From positions 124,001-188,000 of the forward strand of contig JADLSH010000275.1 in assembly GCA_016169945.1 (NCBI GenBank): a stretch of DNA of 64,000 nt. Direction: 5' to 3'. Within the stretch, counting starts at the first letter, position 1. The number at the start of each line of letters is the position of its first letter. The stretch comes from Trachythela sp. YZ-2020. Its lineage: Eukaryota; Cnidaria; Anthozoa; Malacalcyonacea; Clavulariidae. The position numbers and the translations under genes were made by a program. Positions 1-10,903 of the stretch are shown one piece after another. The notes below the pieces were generated by a model, which made no database searches, had not been told where the DNA came from, and saw nothing but the letters and a program-made list of their open reading frames with translations.

Positions 1-279
1 AAAGAAACGATCTTATTTGAAATTACTTTACATTGTGCATCATTGTGTTTGTCCACTTCAGTTGCTCATCTAGAATCATGCCAAGAGACTTTTTTCAGAA
101 ACAGGTTTGATATTGTTTCCCCTAATGTTAGTACTGGGCTATTTTCAATTGAATTTAGGCGATGTCTTGATCCTAGTATCATGAACTCAGTTTTTTTCAT
201 GTTTAAGGAGAGTTTATTAAACTAAGCTGTTAGCCACCTGTGAACATTCTCAATGTCTCTTTTAAGGTTGATCTCAATT

Positions 280-1394
280 TCGTGAGGAAATTATCCCTTC
301 ACAAGAAAGATTTGTGTCATCAGCAAATAAATTTGCTTTAGTTGACTCTAAGCAATTGGGAAGATCATTAATGTACAATAGAAATAGAATAGGACCAAGG
401 TTAGAGCCTGTGGTACCCCGCATCTTATTTCTCTAGCAGATGACATCTTGCCATTCACAGAGCAAATTTGACTTCTGTCTTTAAGGTATGAATCGAACCA
501 TTTAAGGCTAGTCCCTCTAATACCGTATAATTTAAGCTTCGATAAGAGGATGTGGTGATCGACAGTATCGAAAGCTTTTTAAGATCAGAAATAAAACTCC
601 GCTAAGTGAACCTTTGTCCATATTATACAGCCATTCGTTCGTGGAGCTAAGAAGCGTAGTTTCCGTAGAATGTTGGGGACGGAAACCAGACTGTTGCTCC
701 ACAAGAATGTTATTTAGTGTCATAAATGATCTTAGCTGTTGATATACCAGTTTCTCAAAAGTTTAGCCACGACAGAAATTACAGATATTGGCCTGTAATT
801 TCCGCAGTCAGCCATATTTCCTTCCTTAAAGACTGGAGTCACTTTCTAGCTTCCAATCGTCAGGAAAATCGCCCTTTGAAGAGATACATTGAAAATGTTA
901 ACCAATGGCTCAGCAATGATATTGGTTGCATCTTTTAGTAGTCTTATAGTGATTCCGTCAAGCCCTGGAGATTTTTAGATTTAATATGATTTTAGTGCAT
1001 CTATTGTTTCTTGAATCATGCATGTAATGCTTGTAAGTTAAATGAATTATATGAGCAAGTCACGAAGCTCGATTTGATCAATATCATTACCTATAATTTA
1101 ATCAGACAGCACGCGCGCGCGCGCAACCAATTGTTAAAAGTATTCATTGAAACTGTCTGCAATTTTATCATCGTCAGTTATAACTCGATCATTGATATTC
1201 AATTGTTTAATCTGTGTAGCTTGCCAACTTTCTTTGCTATTTTTGGCATTACTTAACTTTGTTTTAAAATATTCTTCTTTAGTCTTTTTTATGAGACTAT
1301 TTAATTTGTTCTTACACTTCTTATAGGCCTTGTCATCAATTGTAGATCCTAGTTTGATCGATTGCCTTTTAAGATACTCTCTATGATAGCTCAC
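280..1394 (-). pseudogene. Retrotransposon ORF2, reverse transcriptase fragments
   Basis: 1134-1394 is the charged linker between endonuclease and RT (YKKCKNKLNSLIKKTKEEYF). 532-723 carries the RT start, VEQQSGFRPQHSTETTLL. Around 300-420 the minus strand reads recognisable later RT blocks (a PQGS-type block and an LFADDT-type active-site block) in other frames. The fragments are in more than one frame with stops between them, so the RT is not functional. Confidence 0.65.
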
Positions 1395-1719
1395 CTGCTT
1401 TATCTGGTTTGTTAACCAGGGCTTATTTACGCGGCGCTGTCTGGCTGGTGCATGTTTATCTGCAACAAGAATTCAGTTTGAAATCGTTCCATAACGTATT
1501 TGGATCGAGACGTACCCATAGGTAAATTAAAAATCTCGTTTAAGTCACTGTTAAACTGGCTAACGTTGTAATTTTTGTATTACCTAAGTAAAAACATTTT
1601 GGTGGCGCCTTAGGGATGCTGAGCTTTCGCACAGATAAACAAGACTATGATCACTAATGCCAAGCTGTATGACTCCTGCATCTAATGTCTTGTTATCGCC
1701 AGAATAGGTGAGAATAACA

Positions 1720-2250
1720 TCAATTACTTGATGATGTTGTACGAGTAATTCTCGTAGGAGATTGTATATGTTGTTGCAGCTGGAAGATATCAATTAAATC
1801 AAGCAATTTAGAAGTAGGTAGACTTTTAGTCTGCTCAAGAAGGTTACAATTGAAATCTCCAGTTATGATAATTTCTTTATTTTCATCGTCAAGTTGTTTT
1901 AAGAATTGCTCGAAATCGTTTAATAAGCTACAGCTGGAGTTAGGTGGTCTGTACCATGTTGAAATTAACAGCGGTTTACTTTTAGGCTTTTTGAGCTCTA
2001 CGCAAAGTAACTCTAAACTATCAGGTATAAGATCTTTGCGAATGGTATAGGGTATATTATTTCTAATGTAAATTGCAACCCCTCCTCCGTTTCTATTTCG
2101 ATCACGCCTAACAATATCATAACCAGGAATTTCAACTTCACCATCCAGTACGCTATCGTCTAGCCTAGTTTCATTCAGTGTTATGACGTCAAGTTTGTTT
2201 GCATATATATAGCTCGCATAATGTTTAATCAGACTAGCAATATTTAGCAT
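1720..2250 (-). pseudogene. Retrotransposon ORF2, AP-like endonuclease
   Basis: 176-residue frame matching the exonuclease-endonuclease-phosphatase fold of LINE ORF2: LDVITLNETRLD (catalytic Glu), GGGVAIYIRN, LLISTWYRPP and the metal/catalytic block IIITGDFNCN. This domain nicks target DNA to prime reverse transcription. A further piece at 1584-1793 in another frame carries the ISDHSLVYL block (catalytic Asp-His), so the domain is frameshifted near 1790. The N-terminal Met is probably internal to ORF2. Confidence 0.75.
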
Positions 2251-2385
2251 ACTTCAAGAGAGCCAGCGGCGTGTATTATTATCCTCTATGGGATTAATAT
2301 TATTTGTATTATTATCCTCTATGGGATTAATATTATATTGGCTGCTTGTCGGTCAATTACAGTTTTTAAGATAATCTACAGTGTG

Positions 2386-2837
2386 TACAGGGTGTATAAA
2401 AAAAAACGCAACACTTAATATTCTAAGATATTCACTTTGTTTTCAAGCACAATAGATTTTAGGCCCCTGGGAATTTAAAATGGCTTCTAATCGCACAAAT
2501 CAGCTAAACTAATAATGGTGCAGCTCACAACCGAACAACGAATTTTCATAGTTTTACAGTACAACCGAAATCAAAACACAACTGAAGTGCAAAACCTTTT
2601 TCGAGCAAGATTTCCTGATCGGGACCCTCCTCACAAAGCGACAATCTTGAGGAACGTCAGGAAATATTCGAGTGAAGGATCGAGCCTTAATCTCAACAAA
2701 GGTAATTCTGGCAGGCGAAGAACAGCACGATCGGAGGAAAACATTGCCGCTGAATTCCCAGGGGCCTAAAATCTATTGTGCTTGAAAACAAAGTGAATAT
2801 CTTAGAATATTAAGTGGTTGCGTTTATACACCCTGTA
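2386..2837 (+). mobile_element. Inner mariner-like element, internally deleted
   Basis: Inverted ends of about 85 bp begin CAGGGTGTATAAA and end with the reverse complement (TATACACCCTG), flanked by TA on both sides (2386-2387, 2836-2837). It interrupts the left end of the outer MITE; removing it rejoins that end. The internal frame at 2515 encodes the N-terminal domain of an IS630/mariner-type transposase. Confidence 0.75.
2515..2769 (+). CDS. Truncated transposase, DUF4817-type helix-turn-helix
   Basis: 84 residues. It begins MVQLTTEQRIFIVLQYNRN and contains FPDRDPPHKATILRNVRKY and SGRRRTARSEENI, the pattern of the DUF4817 N-terminal domain of IS630/mariner-type transposases. The frame then runs into the right inverted end; the DDE/D catalytic domain is absent. 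At best it could bind the ends of relatives. The same N-terminal domain start recurs in the element at 49382-49816. Confidence 0.6.
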   Translation: MVQLTTEQRIFIVLQYNRNQNTTEVQNLFRARFPDRDPPHKATILRNVRKYSSEGSSLNLNKGNSGRRRTARSEENIAAEFPGA

Positions 2838-3451
2838 TAAAAAAAACTGAACCCCTTCAAATTCAAATTAGCTAACGTATTGTAGTAATTTGACAGCTCT
2901 AATCCCTCGTCAAATTAATATGCGTAAATTAAAACACAACTCACAAGTTCTTCCACACATTGCCATAGGAAATTAATAATAACTTGACGCTCATATGTAC
3001 AAGGTGTTGCAAACGTATTTACAATAATTTGCTCTTCATTTTAATTCATGCTCAGATAAATTTACAACTTATTTGAAAAGACTCCTGTCAACGATAAAAT
3101 AATTTGACACTTGCTCACTCGAAAAATATTTGCGAAAAAAGTCACTGCTACTAAACTTTGGGTACGGTTGTAATGTAACACCATAAATATGCGCTGCTCT
3201 GCAGTGCCAACTGACCCATTTTATCCTTTCTGTAGGTCTGAATTTAAACATATTTCTTAATTTAAAGTTTAAACATATTTCTTTTAAATTTTCTAATTTT
3301 TATTTCTTTCAGTTTTGTCCCATGAGTATACAAGACCTTGTGTTCTTACCCAACCATTAATTCAAAGCAATTAGAGCTGTCAAATTACTACAATACGTTA
3401 TAGTTAATTTGAATTTGAAAGGGTTCAGTTTTTTTTGAGACACACTGTATA

Positions 3452-4213
3452 ATGTTTTTGGCCAATTTGGCAGTTCCCTGTTTATTTAGATGAAGGCCGT
3501 AGGGATTCAGATGGTCTACTGAGATATTATTGTGGGTTATGAGTCCCCATTTGTTGTTATTGCATACCTGTAACAATTTGCGATTTAACTCTTTGACTTT
3601 GGTACCCAGGCTTGGATCGTCAGATCTTATTATAACTTAATTCCGATATCACGATCTTTAATTTCGGTGATTCCTTCTTTATTTCTTGGCACAGCATAGA
3701 AATTGACCCAGATATTTGCTGAGGTGTTTGCCGCTTTAAATCATTAGTTCCGACATGTAAGACCAAGTAGTCAGGAGATTTCGACATTGCTGGTTTTACG
3801 AAATAACTCATGTCGGCAACATTGGCTCCACGAAAGGTTTGCACTTGAACATTACGTTTTGAGCCTTTGCGCAACTTTGAGGGATTGAGGTGTTTCACCA
3901 TGGAGTCACCAATGATGGCAACATTGACACGATGGTCTGTCTGATTCAGTGGGGCATCGTTGGGAATCTCCAGTCCTTCTTCTTGCTCTTTACGTGCGAA
4001 CTTATCTTTTGTTCGATTTTGTTTGTCATGACGTTTTTTTGTAGTTTGGGTAGCAGTGTCTCTTCTTCGACTTTGGATACTCTTGGAAGCGGGACTACTT
4101 GCTTGATCAAAGCTTGGTTCCTCAACAGGAAGAGGCGAAACTGTTTTTGGTTGGAATAGTAATGCAATGCAATGACCGCCGTCAGCTTCATTCACATCTG
4201 AATGATGTTCCAA
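3452..4213 (-). pseudogene. Retrotransposon ORF1 C-terminal part with SGNH-hydrolase domain
   Basis: The frame at 3620-4213 has a basic, low-complexity first half and then an SGNH/GDSL-like domain: block I IIGDSMVKHL, a Gly-containing block and LVLHVGTNDL (the GxND block). The tail of the same domain, with GLHLN carrying the probable catalytic His, lies in a different frame at 3452-3576, so the domain is split by a frameshift near 3600. SGNH domains fused to LINE ORF1 are known in CR1-type elements; their role (possibly an esterase acting at membranes) is unsettled. The outer MITE inserted just past the end of this domain. Confidence 0.6.
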
Positions 4214-4275
4214 AATAAGTTGTTGATCTTCATGGGCAGTGACAGGTACATTTGCATTTGATGGTTGAGTGCATC

Positions 4276-4929
4276 CTACGTCATATAGAATAACCGGATA
4301 TTTGTTATTAAACTGGCTTTCTCTTCTTCAGCACGTACGGCTTTGTCTTGTAAATCCGCCAGTACAAAGCTTAAGTTATTTACGCGTTCAGTAATCTTTT
4401 CATTCTCATCTTTAAGTCTGGCATTTTCCTTTCTAAGCCACGTTAATTCAGTATCAGAGTCTAGATGTTTTAGTTCTCTCAACTCTTTAGAGTGAACTAA
4501 TAATATATCAGTGACAGAAACCATTTTAGAACTAAGTTCTTCCCTTAAAGTTTGAAGCTTGCCATCGAGAGTCTCTAAAGTGATCTCAAGGGATCGATCG
4601 CCTGCTTCGCTTCCAAAACGTTTTGCATCTGCTAGACTCCTCGTCATCGAGGCTACAGACTTTAATTTGCCTTCAATTTCTGCTCCATTTTCCCCGTTAA
4701 CAGCAATAGTTTGAGATTTGGCATACCATTTGATTGCAATATCTTTCTCTTCGGTTTCGAATAGCTTCGCGTCGGCGCCAGGAGAGGACCATTTTCCAAC
4801 AGTCAATTCTAGCACTTCTTGCACAAATTCCTGCAAGGCGTCAAATGAACCAGTCCAAACCAGCTTATTTTGTTGTTGATTGATAAGTCGTGTACAAAGC
4901 TTTGGTTTTCCATCTTGAGATCTTGTCAA
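4276..4929 (-). CDS. Retrotransposon ORF1 N-terminal part (coiled coil)
   Basis: 217-residue frame starting MTRSQDGKPKLC. The first ~80 residues look globular. Residues ~90-205 are rich in Leu/Glu/Lys heptads (LDGKLQTLREELSSK; WLRKENARLKDENEKITERV), a clear coiled coil of the kind that trimerises LINE ORF1 RNA-binding proteins. The frame ends at 4276 while the related SGNH frame begins a few tens of bases downstream in another frame, which suggests a frameshift splitting one ORF1. RNA binding is inferred from the family. Confidence 0.6.
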   Translation of the reverse strand: MTRSQDGKPKLCTRLINQQQNKLVWTGSFDALQEFVQEVLELTVGKWSSPGADAKLFETEEKDIAIKWYAKSQTIAVNGENGAEIEGKLKSVASMTRSLADAKRFGSEAGDRSLEITLETLDGKLQTLREELSSKMVSVTDILLVHSKELRELKHLDSDTELTWLRKENARLKDENEKITERVNNLSFVLADLQDKAVRAEEEKASLITNIRLFYMT

Positions 4930-5027
4930 TTACCAATTACAGCACTATTAGTCGGAGCACTTGAACACACGTCCGTCTCGCTCCTAGTCGGTCTATTATT
5001 GCGCATCAATGTACGCGGTACATTAAT

Positions 5028-5433
5028 ACAAAATGCTTTACAAAATACGAAATGTATTTTGTAAACGTTTGTTAGATATACAGCAGCTTTCCTGAGACTA
5101 ATTCTATAAACTTGAAAATCACATGCTGTAGTCAAAACAGTACAACAAAACTGTTGTAATTAACGCTTCTATCTAAGTTGTTTCAGCATACTTACAGAAA
5201 ATGAGGTTATACTCGAAGACTCGAAGTTATACTCTAGATCACTGCAGGAACCACTGCGATTATAAATGCCGAAATACTTTGATAGAAGCGTTAATTAAGC
5301 AACAGTTTTGCTGTACTGTTTTGACTACAGTATATGATTTTCAAGTTTATCGAATTGGTCTCAGGCAAGCCGCTGTATATCTGACAAACGTTTACAAAAT
5401 ACATTTCGTATTTTGTAAAGCATTATATTAATG
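5028..5433. repeat. Foldback MITE with ~150-bp arms
   Basis: The segment around 5028-5178 is repeated in inverted orientation at 5278-5433 (shared stretches include ACAAAATACGAAATGTATTT and TAGTCAAAACAGTAC). The arms flank ~100 bp of unique sequence. The frames seen in the arms are a by-product of the repeat. A target duplication could not be fixed. Confidence 0.6.
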
Positions 5434-6130
5434 ATGAGATTCCGTGTTTACATACAATTATGTTGGAGAAAACAGCCATATTGGTATTTAATTTGCAATT
5501 TTATACAAAATACATCCCCAGGAAAGAACGATGACTAGAAATTAGATCCCAAAATTAGACCCTCATGACCCGCGAAAAATACCCGCGACCAGCGAAAATA
5601 CCGCGACAATTCGATTATCTCAAAATTTGCATATGCATGAATAGATATGATCCACTTGTTAGGCTAACGTGAAAGCGTAAAAGGATTTGATTTCGTTATA
5701 TTAGTTTTATGCAATGGTTGGAAGCTATTCTAAATTTTGGACACAGAAATGACCTCTATATCTACGGAATATTAAATCTCTGAAATGCACATCATTTCTA
5801 GTATTTTTAGTTTAGATGATAGTGCATCCGTAATGACGCAAAAGGCGGAACAAAATACTCAAAAGAACGGTTGTAGGACTTTTTAACTTTTAATAATAAA
5901 AGATGGATAAAATAGAGTTTGAAAATCAATAGCTCATTTTAACACTTGTCATTTCTAAATTTAATTTTACCGAATATTTATTCATTGAGTTTGTTTACAA
6001 TTTCGAAGCACGATAATGTTCCGAGACAAGCTAGTGCAAGAGCCCTCTTGGGCACTCAAAAGCGTGTAAGGCAATTTTATCCAGCTACACGAAAACTCAT
6101 TGTTATATATGTACATGTCTTCTATTCCTA
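5434..6130. other. Intergenic stretch before the ABC transporter exons
   Basis: AT-rich, with no frame that resembles a gene. A short stretch at 5575-5620 repeats CCCGCGA/CCGCGAC-like units. An acceptor-like TTCTATTCCTAG precedes 6132. Any upstream 5' untranslated exon cannot be recognised. Confidence 0.4.
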
Positions 6131-6147
6131 GGCTGGCTAATAACACT

Positions 6148-6477
6148 ATGAACGTGAAAGTTCACCCACAAGACAAAGCTAACTTCATCTCTAAATTAAC
6201 CCTGTGGTGGATTGTTGATTTATTGTGGAGAGGAAACAAAAATCCCCTAAATCAAGAAAATCTTGATCCTGTTAGAGAAGAAGACCGCGCTCAGCATCGA
6301 ACTAAACGGTTGGAGAAGATTTGGAAAAATGAGAAAATCTTTGCACGTCAAGAAAAGAGAAAACCAAAACTTTGGAAAGCATTGTTGAAATATTTTACTT
6401 GGAAAGAATATGGAATTTTATGTTTTTCGTGCCTTTTTGCCATCTCAGGAATATTTTCTATCGGTATTTTGTTCTGA
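6148..6477 (+). pseudogene. ABCC4-like transporter pseudogene, exon with N-terminal region
   Basis: Encodes the cytosolic lead-in of an ABCC (MRP4-like) exporter: KLTLWWIVDLLWRG, the EEDRAQHRTKRLEKIW block, then KPKLWKALLKYFTWKEYG and the start of the first transmembrane helix. MRP4 relatives have the same order. The first Met in this frame after an acceptor-like site is at 6148. A donor-like TCG|GTATTT at 6464 may end the exon before the TGA at 6475. It is the first of about eight exons of one gene spread over 6.1-40.8 kb, and the gene is broken at several points downstream. Confidence 0.7.
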
Positions 6478-6524
6478 AGTTAATAGATGCTTTGAGAATA
6501 GTTTTTGCATGACATGCAATCCAG

Positions 6525-6663
6525 AAATAAGTATCTTGTCTACGTATGGGGAATGATTATTGGATCCTTAGTTGCAAATTTTGGCATACGACATTTTAAA
6601 TTGATCTTACCAGTCCTAGGAATAAAATCCAGAGCAGCCCTCATGTAGGCAGTTTATCAAAAG
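6525..6663 (+). pseudogene. ABCC4-like pseudogene, TMD1 exon with nonsense codon
   Basis: Between an acceptor-like CAATCCAG and the donor AAG|GTAAGC the plus strand encodes a transmembrane helix (YVWGMIIGSLVANFGI) followed by the conserved start of the next helix with GIKSRAALM and AVYQK. A TAG at 6646-6648 interrupts the frame between these two blocks. This stop is a substitution-type lesion inside a conserved block and argues that the gene is inactive. Confidence 0.65.
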
Positions 6664-6779
6664 GTAAGCATATTTATTATGCTAAGGATAATCAAAGGAA
6701 AATATTTTAAATCTCTTATATTTGTCTTCGAAGGAAAAATTGCAAAAAACGTAAATGATCTATTAAACGCCCACTCTCG

Positions 6780-6865
6780 TTTTGTCATAAACGCTCCTCT
6801 CTATGAAACGCCCCTTATCTAATAAACGCCTCCCCCCCCCCCAACAAGGCGTTAGTCAGATTTCA
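6780..6865. repeat. AAACGCC-rich repeat with poly-C
   Basis: Several irregular copies of TAAACGCC/AAACGCTC within an intron, followed by a run of about 12 C. Similar AATAAACGCC-type repeats are common in invertebrate introns. No coding content; 6864-8214 is otherwise an unremarkable AT-rich intron. Confidence 0.45.
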
Positions 6866-8214
6866 TTAAACATTTATTAGAGAAAACGCTCATCACATTA
6901 TTAGTGTTAGCGCATAAGTGTAATGGAATGTGAGGACTAGGAAAATATAAAATTAGACAAAGGTATATCTTACCTTCAGGATAAATGTGATTCTCCAAGT
7001 ATAAAACGCAATATTCGCCACCATTTTCCAGGCCATCACGGTTAAAAGTTCTTTGTTATGCAAATGAAGAATCATAATTTCCTTGCAAGTAAGATACCTT
7101 TGTGAAACTTCATATTCTCCTTCGTATTCTCCTTCCCAGGATTCATTATGCATAGTTTAAAATGTTAGCCTGAGCACTCAACCTTTCGTGAACAGTTAGA
7201 ACCAAACCTTTAGTTTTTAAGATGAATTCTGTCGACAATCCAAGAGACTAAATTTTCGAGGTAGAGGGGGATCTGAAACAGTGTTATTTTTAACCAGCGA
7301 GCATGATTATTGAGGCGTAACAACTCTACATGGCTAATCAAAGGACGTAGATTGTTTCTGAGTGTTCAAAGATTGTCCGAGTTGTTGAATCTTGAAAATT
7401 TACTCTGATATGGTTGAGCATACATTTGGAAAAATCTGGCACACAAATAGTGAACAATTTACCGGTCCAAACGTCTTTAAAATTTTGAAATCTTTAAACA
7501 TGTTTTAGATATAGAATCAGCGCAGAAACCAGAGTGTACCAGGGCTTCTGTCTTAAAAGTAGTTATTTCAATGTTTGAATCACTAAATTGTCCTAATAAT
7601 TCACACAATATGACGGGCTATATTTGTGTGACCTCATTAGATATTCACTGAAAATTCTAGGCCACTGGTGACCAATTTTATCTCAACAATATGCGTTCTT
7701 TCCTTCAATAACCAGAAATTGTTAAAACATCCTCTAACATGTCAGCAACACCACCGTAGTTGTGCCTGACATCAGCTTCATTTATGCATAGCAGATGCAC
7801 CATCCATTCTTAGTTTGGAGATATGAATGGCTCTGGTAATTAAAGGTTCTGTTTCTCCCAAACCTATCTTCAGGTCACAAGTCGTTGTTCTTATATGGCG
7901 TTGGGGGTAATTTTGAGGCAAGTCCGTGAATATTTCGTTTTCCAGTGGAGTACCGTTCCACTAGGAGAGTAATAGAGTCGGATAATTCAATTTGATTACG
8001 CATCTATAGAACCATCAAAGATATTTAATAATTTATTGCGAACAACATGACCGGCATGGAATCAGTCCTTTATCCACACCTTGGATGCTGTTTTTGCTCT
8101 TCAAAATTTAACTGAAACATCAAGAGCGTCATTGACCTGCTATTTTCTATAATGCGCCCAAAACCCTGCTAATATCAGCGCATACAAATCAGAGAAGTAT
8201 GCTTTTTCTTCCAG

Positions 8215-8587
8215 GTGTTGAAATATAGTAAGACGACGATAAACGCTGGTGAAGTCATGGAATTGATATGTAACGATACGCAACGTTTAGTCACAATGGC
8301 AGACAGATTTCTTCCATATATGATTCGGAAGCTGATTTCCTCTTTTATATACATCAGTTGGCTTTTAATAGTTCTTGGTTGGAAAATCATTCCTGGTCTC
8401 CTTGTTTTTGTTTTCTCTCCCTATTTCGCATTTTAATCACAGAAATCGATATCAACTTACGACGAAATGCTTCCGACGTTGCAGAGAAACGTCTTGGATA
8501 CCTACGAGAATTTCTTACGATCATTCATTCCGTCAAATTAAATTGTTTGGAACATATCTACGAGAATAAGATTCAATCAACAAGATG
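8215..8587 (+). pseudogene. ABCC4-like pseudogene, TMD1 exon with frameshift
   Basis: Acceptor TTCTTCCAG precedes 8215 and donor ATG|GTAAGT follows 8587. The first part encodes YSKTTINAGEVMELICNDTQR, the coupling-helix block of ABCC transporters (usually TTxGxIxNLxSNDV), then two helices. The frame breaks near 8425: the continuation (RRNASDVAEKRLGYLREFL through ENKIQSTR, the TDxRIRxxNE block) is read one frame over. That is a single-base indel within an exon. Confidence 0.7.
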
Positions 8588-9149
8588 GTAAGTTCAAACA
8601 TAATTCAAACGCTCATTATTATTCAATATAGGTAATTGTCCAATCATATTGTGTCCATGTTCCATCCCAGGAGAATCAAACAAACTTTTGTTTCGCTGTA
8701 AAGCTTTCTTTTCTTTTTTCCTGCCGTGTTTACGTTCCTTATTATGCGTACAATGTTGCAGCTCTCTTGGCAATGCAGCTTTTAAATTACGTAAAATAGC
8801 AATTAGAGATTTCAAAATGCGGCTTTTTTAATTACATGCATATTCTGCCCACCCTCCCTGCTAGAGCTGCCTTGTTCTCGAGCGACCTCCCGCCCTCCTT
8901 ACGCCGTTTTCCACTAGGATCGCGTTGCCCGCGTGGGGCGAGTGACCTATACAAGTCACGTGTGTAATTAAACTACAGAGCATGTTCAAATATGTTCGTA
9001 TTTTTCGAAAGAAATTCAACACTGATGATTGTTATGACGTACAAAGCAAACTGGACTACATAACCGCATGCAGGAAATATGGCAAAATGCTAGTTGCGCT
9101 TGGGTTCTTCATTTTTAACCAATCACCCTATTTTCTTATATCGTTTTAG

Positions 9150-9560
9150 GCAAGAAATCAAATTTAAAGCGAAGCGCTGGATCATTTTGTGCATGAATGT
9201 TACTTTCACTACGTGTGAGCAACACCTTTCAACTTTCGTGACAATTATGGTTCTCATATTCACTGATAGCTCCATGCTTACATTCCACAATATATTCACG
9301 ATGATGTTGCTGTTTGTAAGCATGAGCGATTCAATTCTTATGGCCATTCCAGTTTCAATTCATTTCAGTACGGATATACTGACCGCGCTTTCTCCGGATA
9401 CAACGTTTCTTGGAACGCTCTGACGTCATGGATATCACAATAAAAACAGATGGATTTCGTGAGACTGACCATTCAGAACTTGATGAAAAGTCAGCTGAAG
9501 AGATGAATGCTTCGCTGAAAGTAAGCTGTTCTCCTTACATTTGGCTGGATAATGTGTCAT
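9150..9560 (+). pseudogene. ABCC4-like pseudogene, end of TMD1 and start of NBD1 linker
   Basis: Acceptor TCGTTTTAG precedes 9150 and donor CAT|GTAAGT follows 9560. Encodes the last TMD1 helices (HLSTFVTIMVLIFTDSSML; SMSDSILMAIPVSIHFSTD), then the IQRFLERSDV block that leads to the first nucleotide-binding domain. The helix part and the IQRFLE part are in different frames, so there is an indel at about 9390-9400. The end of the exon reads YIWLDNVSC, the usual entry to NBD1. Confidence 0.7.
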
Positions 9561-9646
9561 GTAAGTTACCGCATTCGATGACTCAAATCTTCAGGAAAAC
9601 GGCGTATTACTGTTAAAATACATTTCTTTTTAAAATATCATCAAAG

Positions 9647-10154
9647 GGATTGGTCATTATTACTGGTTCTGTGGGCAGTGGAAAGTCCTCACTGCTGACG
9701 AGCATTCTTAATGGAGAACTTCCTATTACCAAGGGATCTATAAAACATTCTGGGAACATTGCCTATGTTTCGGATACGCCGTGGGTATTTCCAGGCACTG
9801 TTCGTGAGAATATATTATTCAGTTCAGCATATAACGAAGAGTGGTACTTAGAAACCGTCAAAGCTTGTCAGTTGGAAAATGATTTTAGGAGACTCCCAGA
9901 ACAGGACTTGTCAGGAATCGGAGAACACGGTGCAACATTGAGTGGTGGACAGCGGACACGTATCGCTTTGGCACGCGCTGTTTACTCGCGGGCGGATATA
10001 TATCTACTGGACGATCCTCTCAGTTCTTTAGATGCCAAGGTCGCAGAAAGTGTTTTCAAGAATGTTTTAAAAGGAATGTTATCTGAGCGGATTGTATTCT
10101 TAGTCGCGCGCAAATATTTCAACGAAGCTGACTTCATCGTAAAGTTGGATAAAG
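9647..10154 (+). pseudogene. ABCC4-like pseudogene, NBD1 exon
   Basis: Open through the exon (acceptor at 9645-9646, donor AAAG|GTAAAA after 10154). Shows Walker A GSVGSGKSSL, a Q-loop block AYVSDTPWVFPGTVREN, ABC signature LSGGQ, and Walker B IYLLDDPLSSLD. The switch His normally found in the block after Walker B (LVTH-type) is replaced: the sequence reads FLVARKYF. NBD1 of ABCC proteins is already catalytically weak in known members, so this change alone would not settle activity. Confidence 0.8.
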
Positions 10155-10627
10155 GTAAAAAAGTTTGAGCAGATCCAAATTACAAAATAACAAACTACAG
10201 TAAACTAAACTGTGTCTGTAAGTTTGTTTGCAGTATGAAACGCCGGATTACTCACGAAGCATAAAAGCAGGAGAAAGGTTTAAATAATTAAATATATACT
10301 GTAATGAACCTTACGGAACAGTCAATCGGAAAAATTGAAAGGAATAGACAGTTTAAAACCAAAAATATTCCAATTAGATTATACGACTTTTTGTAGGTAA
10401 CGCTTTTAAGATAGTGTTTATCCAGTGATTACCTGCGTTTAAGCAAAATTAATTCCTGTCTAAATAAGGGATGTAACAAGCTATAAAAAAGGACCTATTG
10501 GGGTATGTTAACGAAATTGATTTACACATTCAAATCGTTCTATTTTCAGGACTTCAGTTTTATTCGACATGTTTAACTAAAAGAACAAATTAATGTAGAC
10601 CACAATGACTATAATATTTCCATTCAG
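10155..10627. other. Intron of the ABCC4-like pseudogene
   Basis: AT-rich intron between donor AAAG|GTAAAA and acceptor CCATTCAG. No repeat or coding signal was recognised. Confidence 0.5.
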
Positions 10628-10903
10628 GTATGGTTGTAGCTCAGGGAACAGTGGAAGAAGTAAAGAAGAAGATGCCGGAAATTGAAATTGTTGACAACAA
10701 AGGTCACGTGGTACAGGACGCTCATGACGAAAGTCAACCTGTGGAAACGGATGATGATCTAACACACGCTGAACAGTTTGGTGAGGCTAAAGAAGATCGC
10801 CAAGTTGGTATTGTGTCTTTCAAAGTTTATGCAAAGTATTTCATGCATGGAGCCCCAGCGTTGGTGCTTCTACTGATTTTATTAGTGATTGGAGCAGGGC
10901 AAG
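10628..10903 (+). pseudogene. ABCC4-like pseudogene, inter-domain linker and first TMD2 helix
   Basis: Begins GMVVAQGTVEEVK, the end of NBD1. It continues through an acidic linker to the EDRQVGIVSFKVYAKYF block and a hydrophobic helix (ALVLLLILLVIGAG). Donor CAAG|GTGAGA follows 10903. The order matches the NBD1-TMD2 junction of MRP4-type exporters. No break was seen inside this exon. 10904-11692 is intron; open frames there are not recognisable. Confidence 0.7.

Larger units (their letters stand above)
2377..3449. mobile_element. Outer MITE with long inverted ends
   Basis: The right end (about 3370-3449) is an inverted copy of the left end, which is split in two: the TACAGTGTG tip at 2377 and the continuation from 2838 (AAAAAAACTGAACCCC, then a further ~60 bp). 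The two halves of the left end are separated exactly by the inner mariner-like insertion. Ends read TACAG...CTGTA, consistent with a TA target. Two stretches of about 75 bp pair. No transposase is encoded. It sits inside the SGNH part of the LINE. Confidence 0.65.
1..4929 (-). mobile_element. Decayed CR1/L2-like non-LTR retrotransposon
   Basis: Minus-strand reading frames run in the order coiled-coil ORF1, SGNH-hydrolase domain, AP-type endonuclease and reverse transcriptase, the order of CR1/L2-like LINEs of marine invertebrates. The reading frames are interrupted by stops and frameshifts and by a nested DNA transposon (2377-3449). The 3' end lies at or beyond the left window edge. No 5' boundary or target duplication was found. 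The family call rests on domain order and recognisable motifs, not on a search. Confidence 0.75.

Noticed and set aside
9647..10154. NBD1 as a stand-alone bacterial ABC ATPase
   Set aside because: It is flanked by splice-like sites and by ABCC-specific linker exons.
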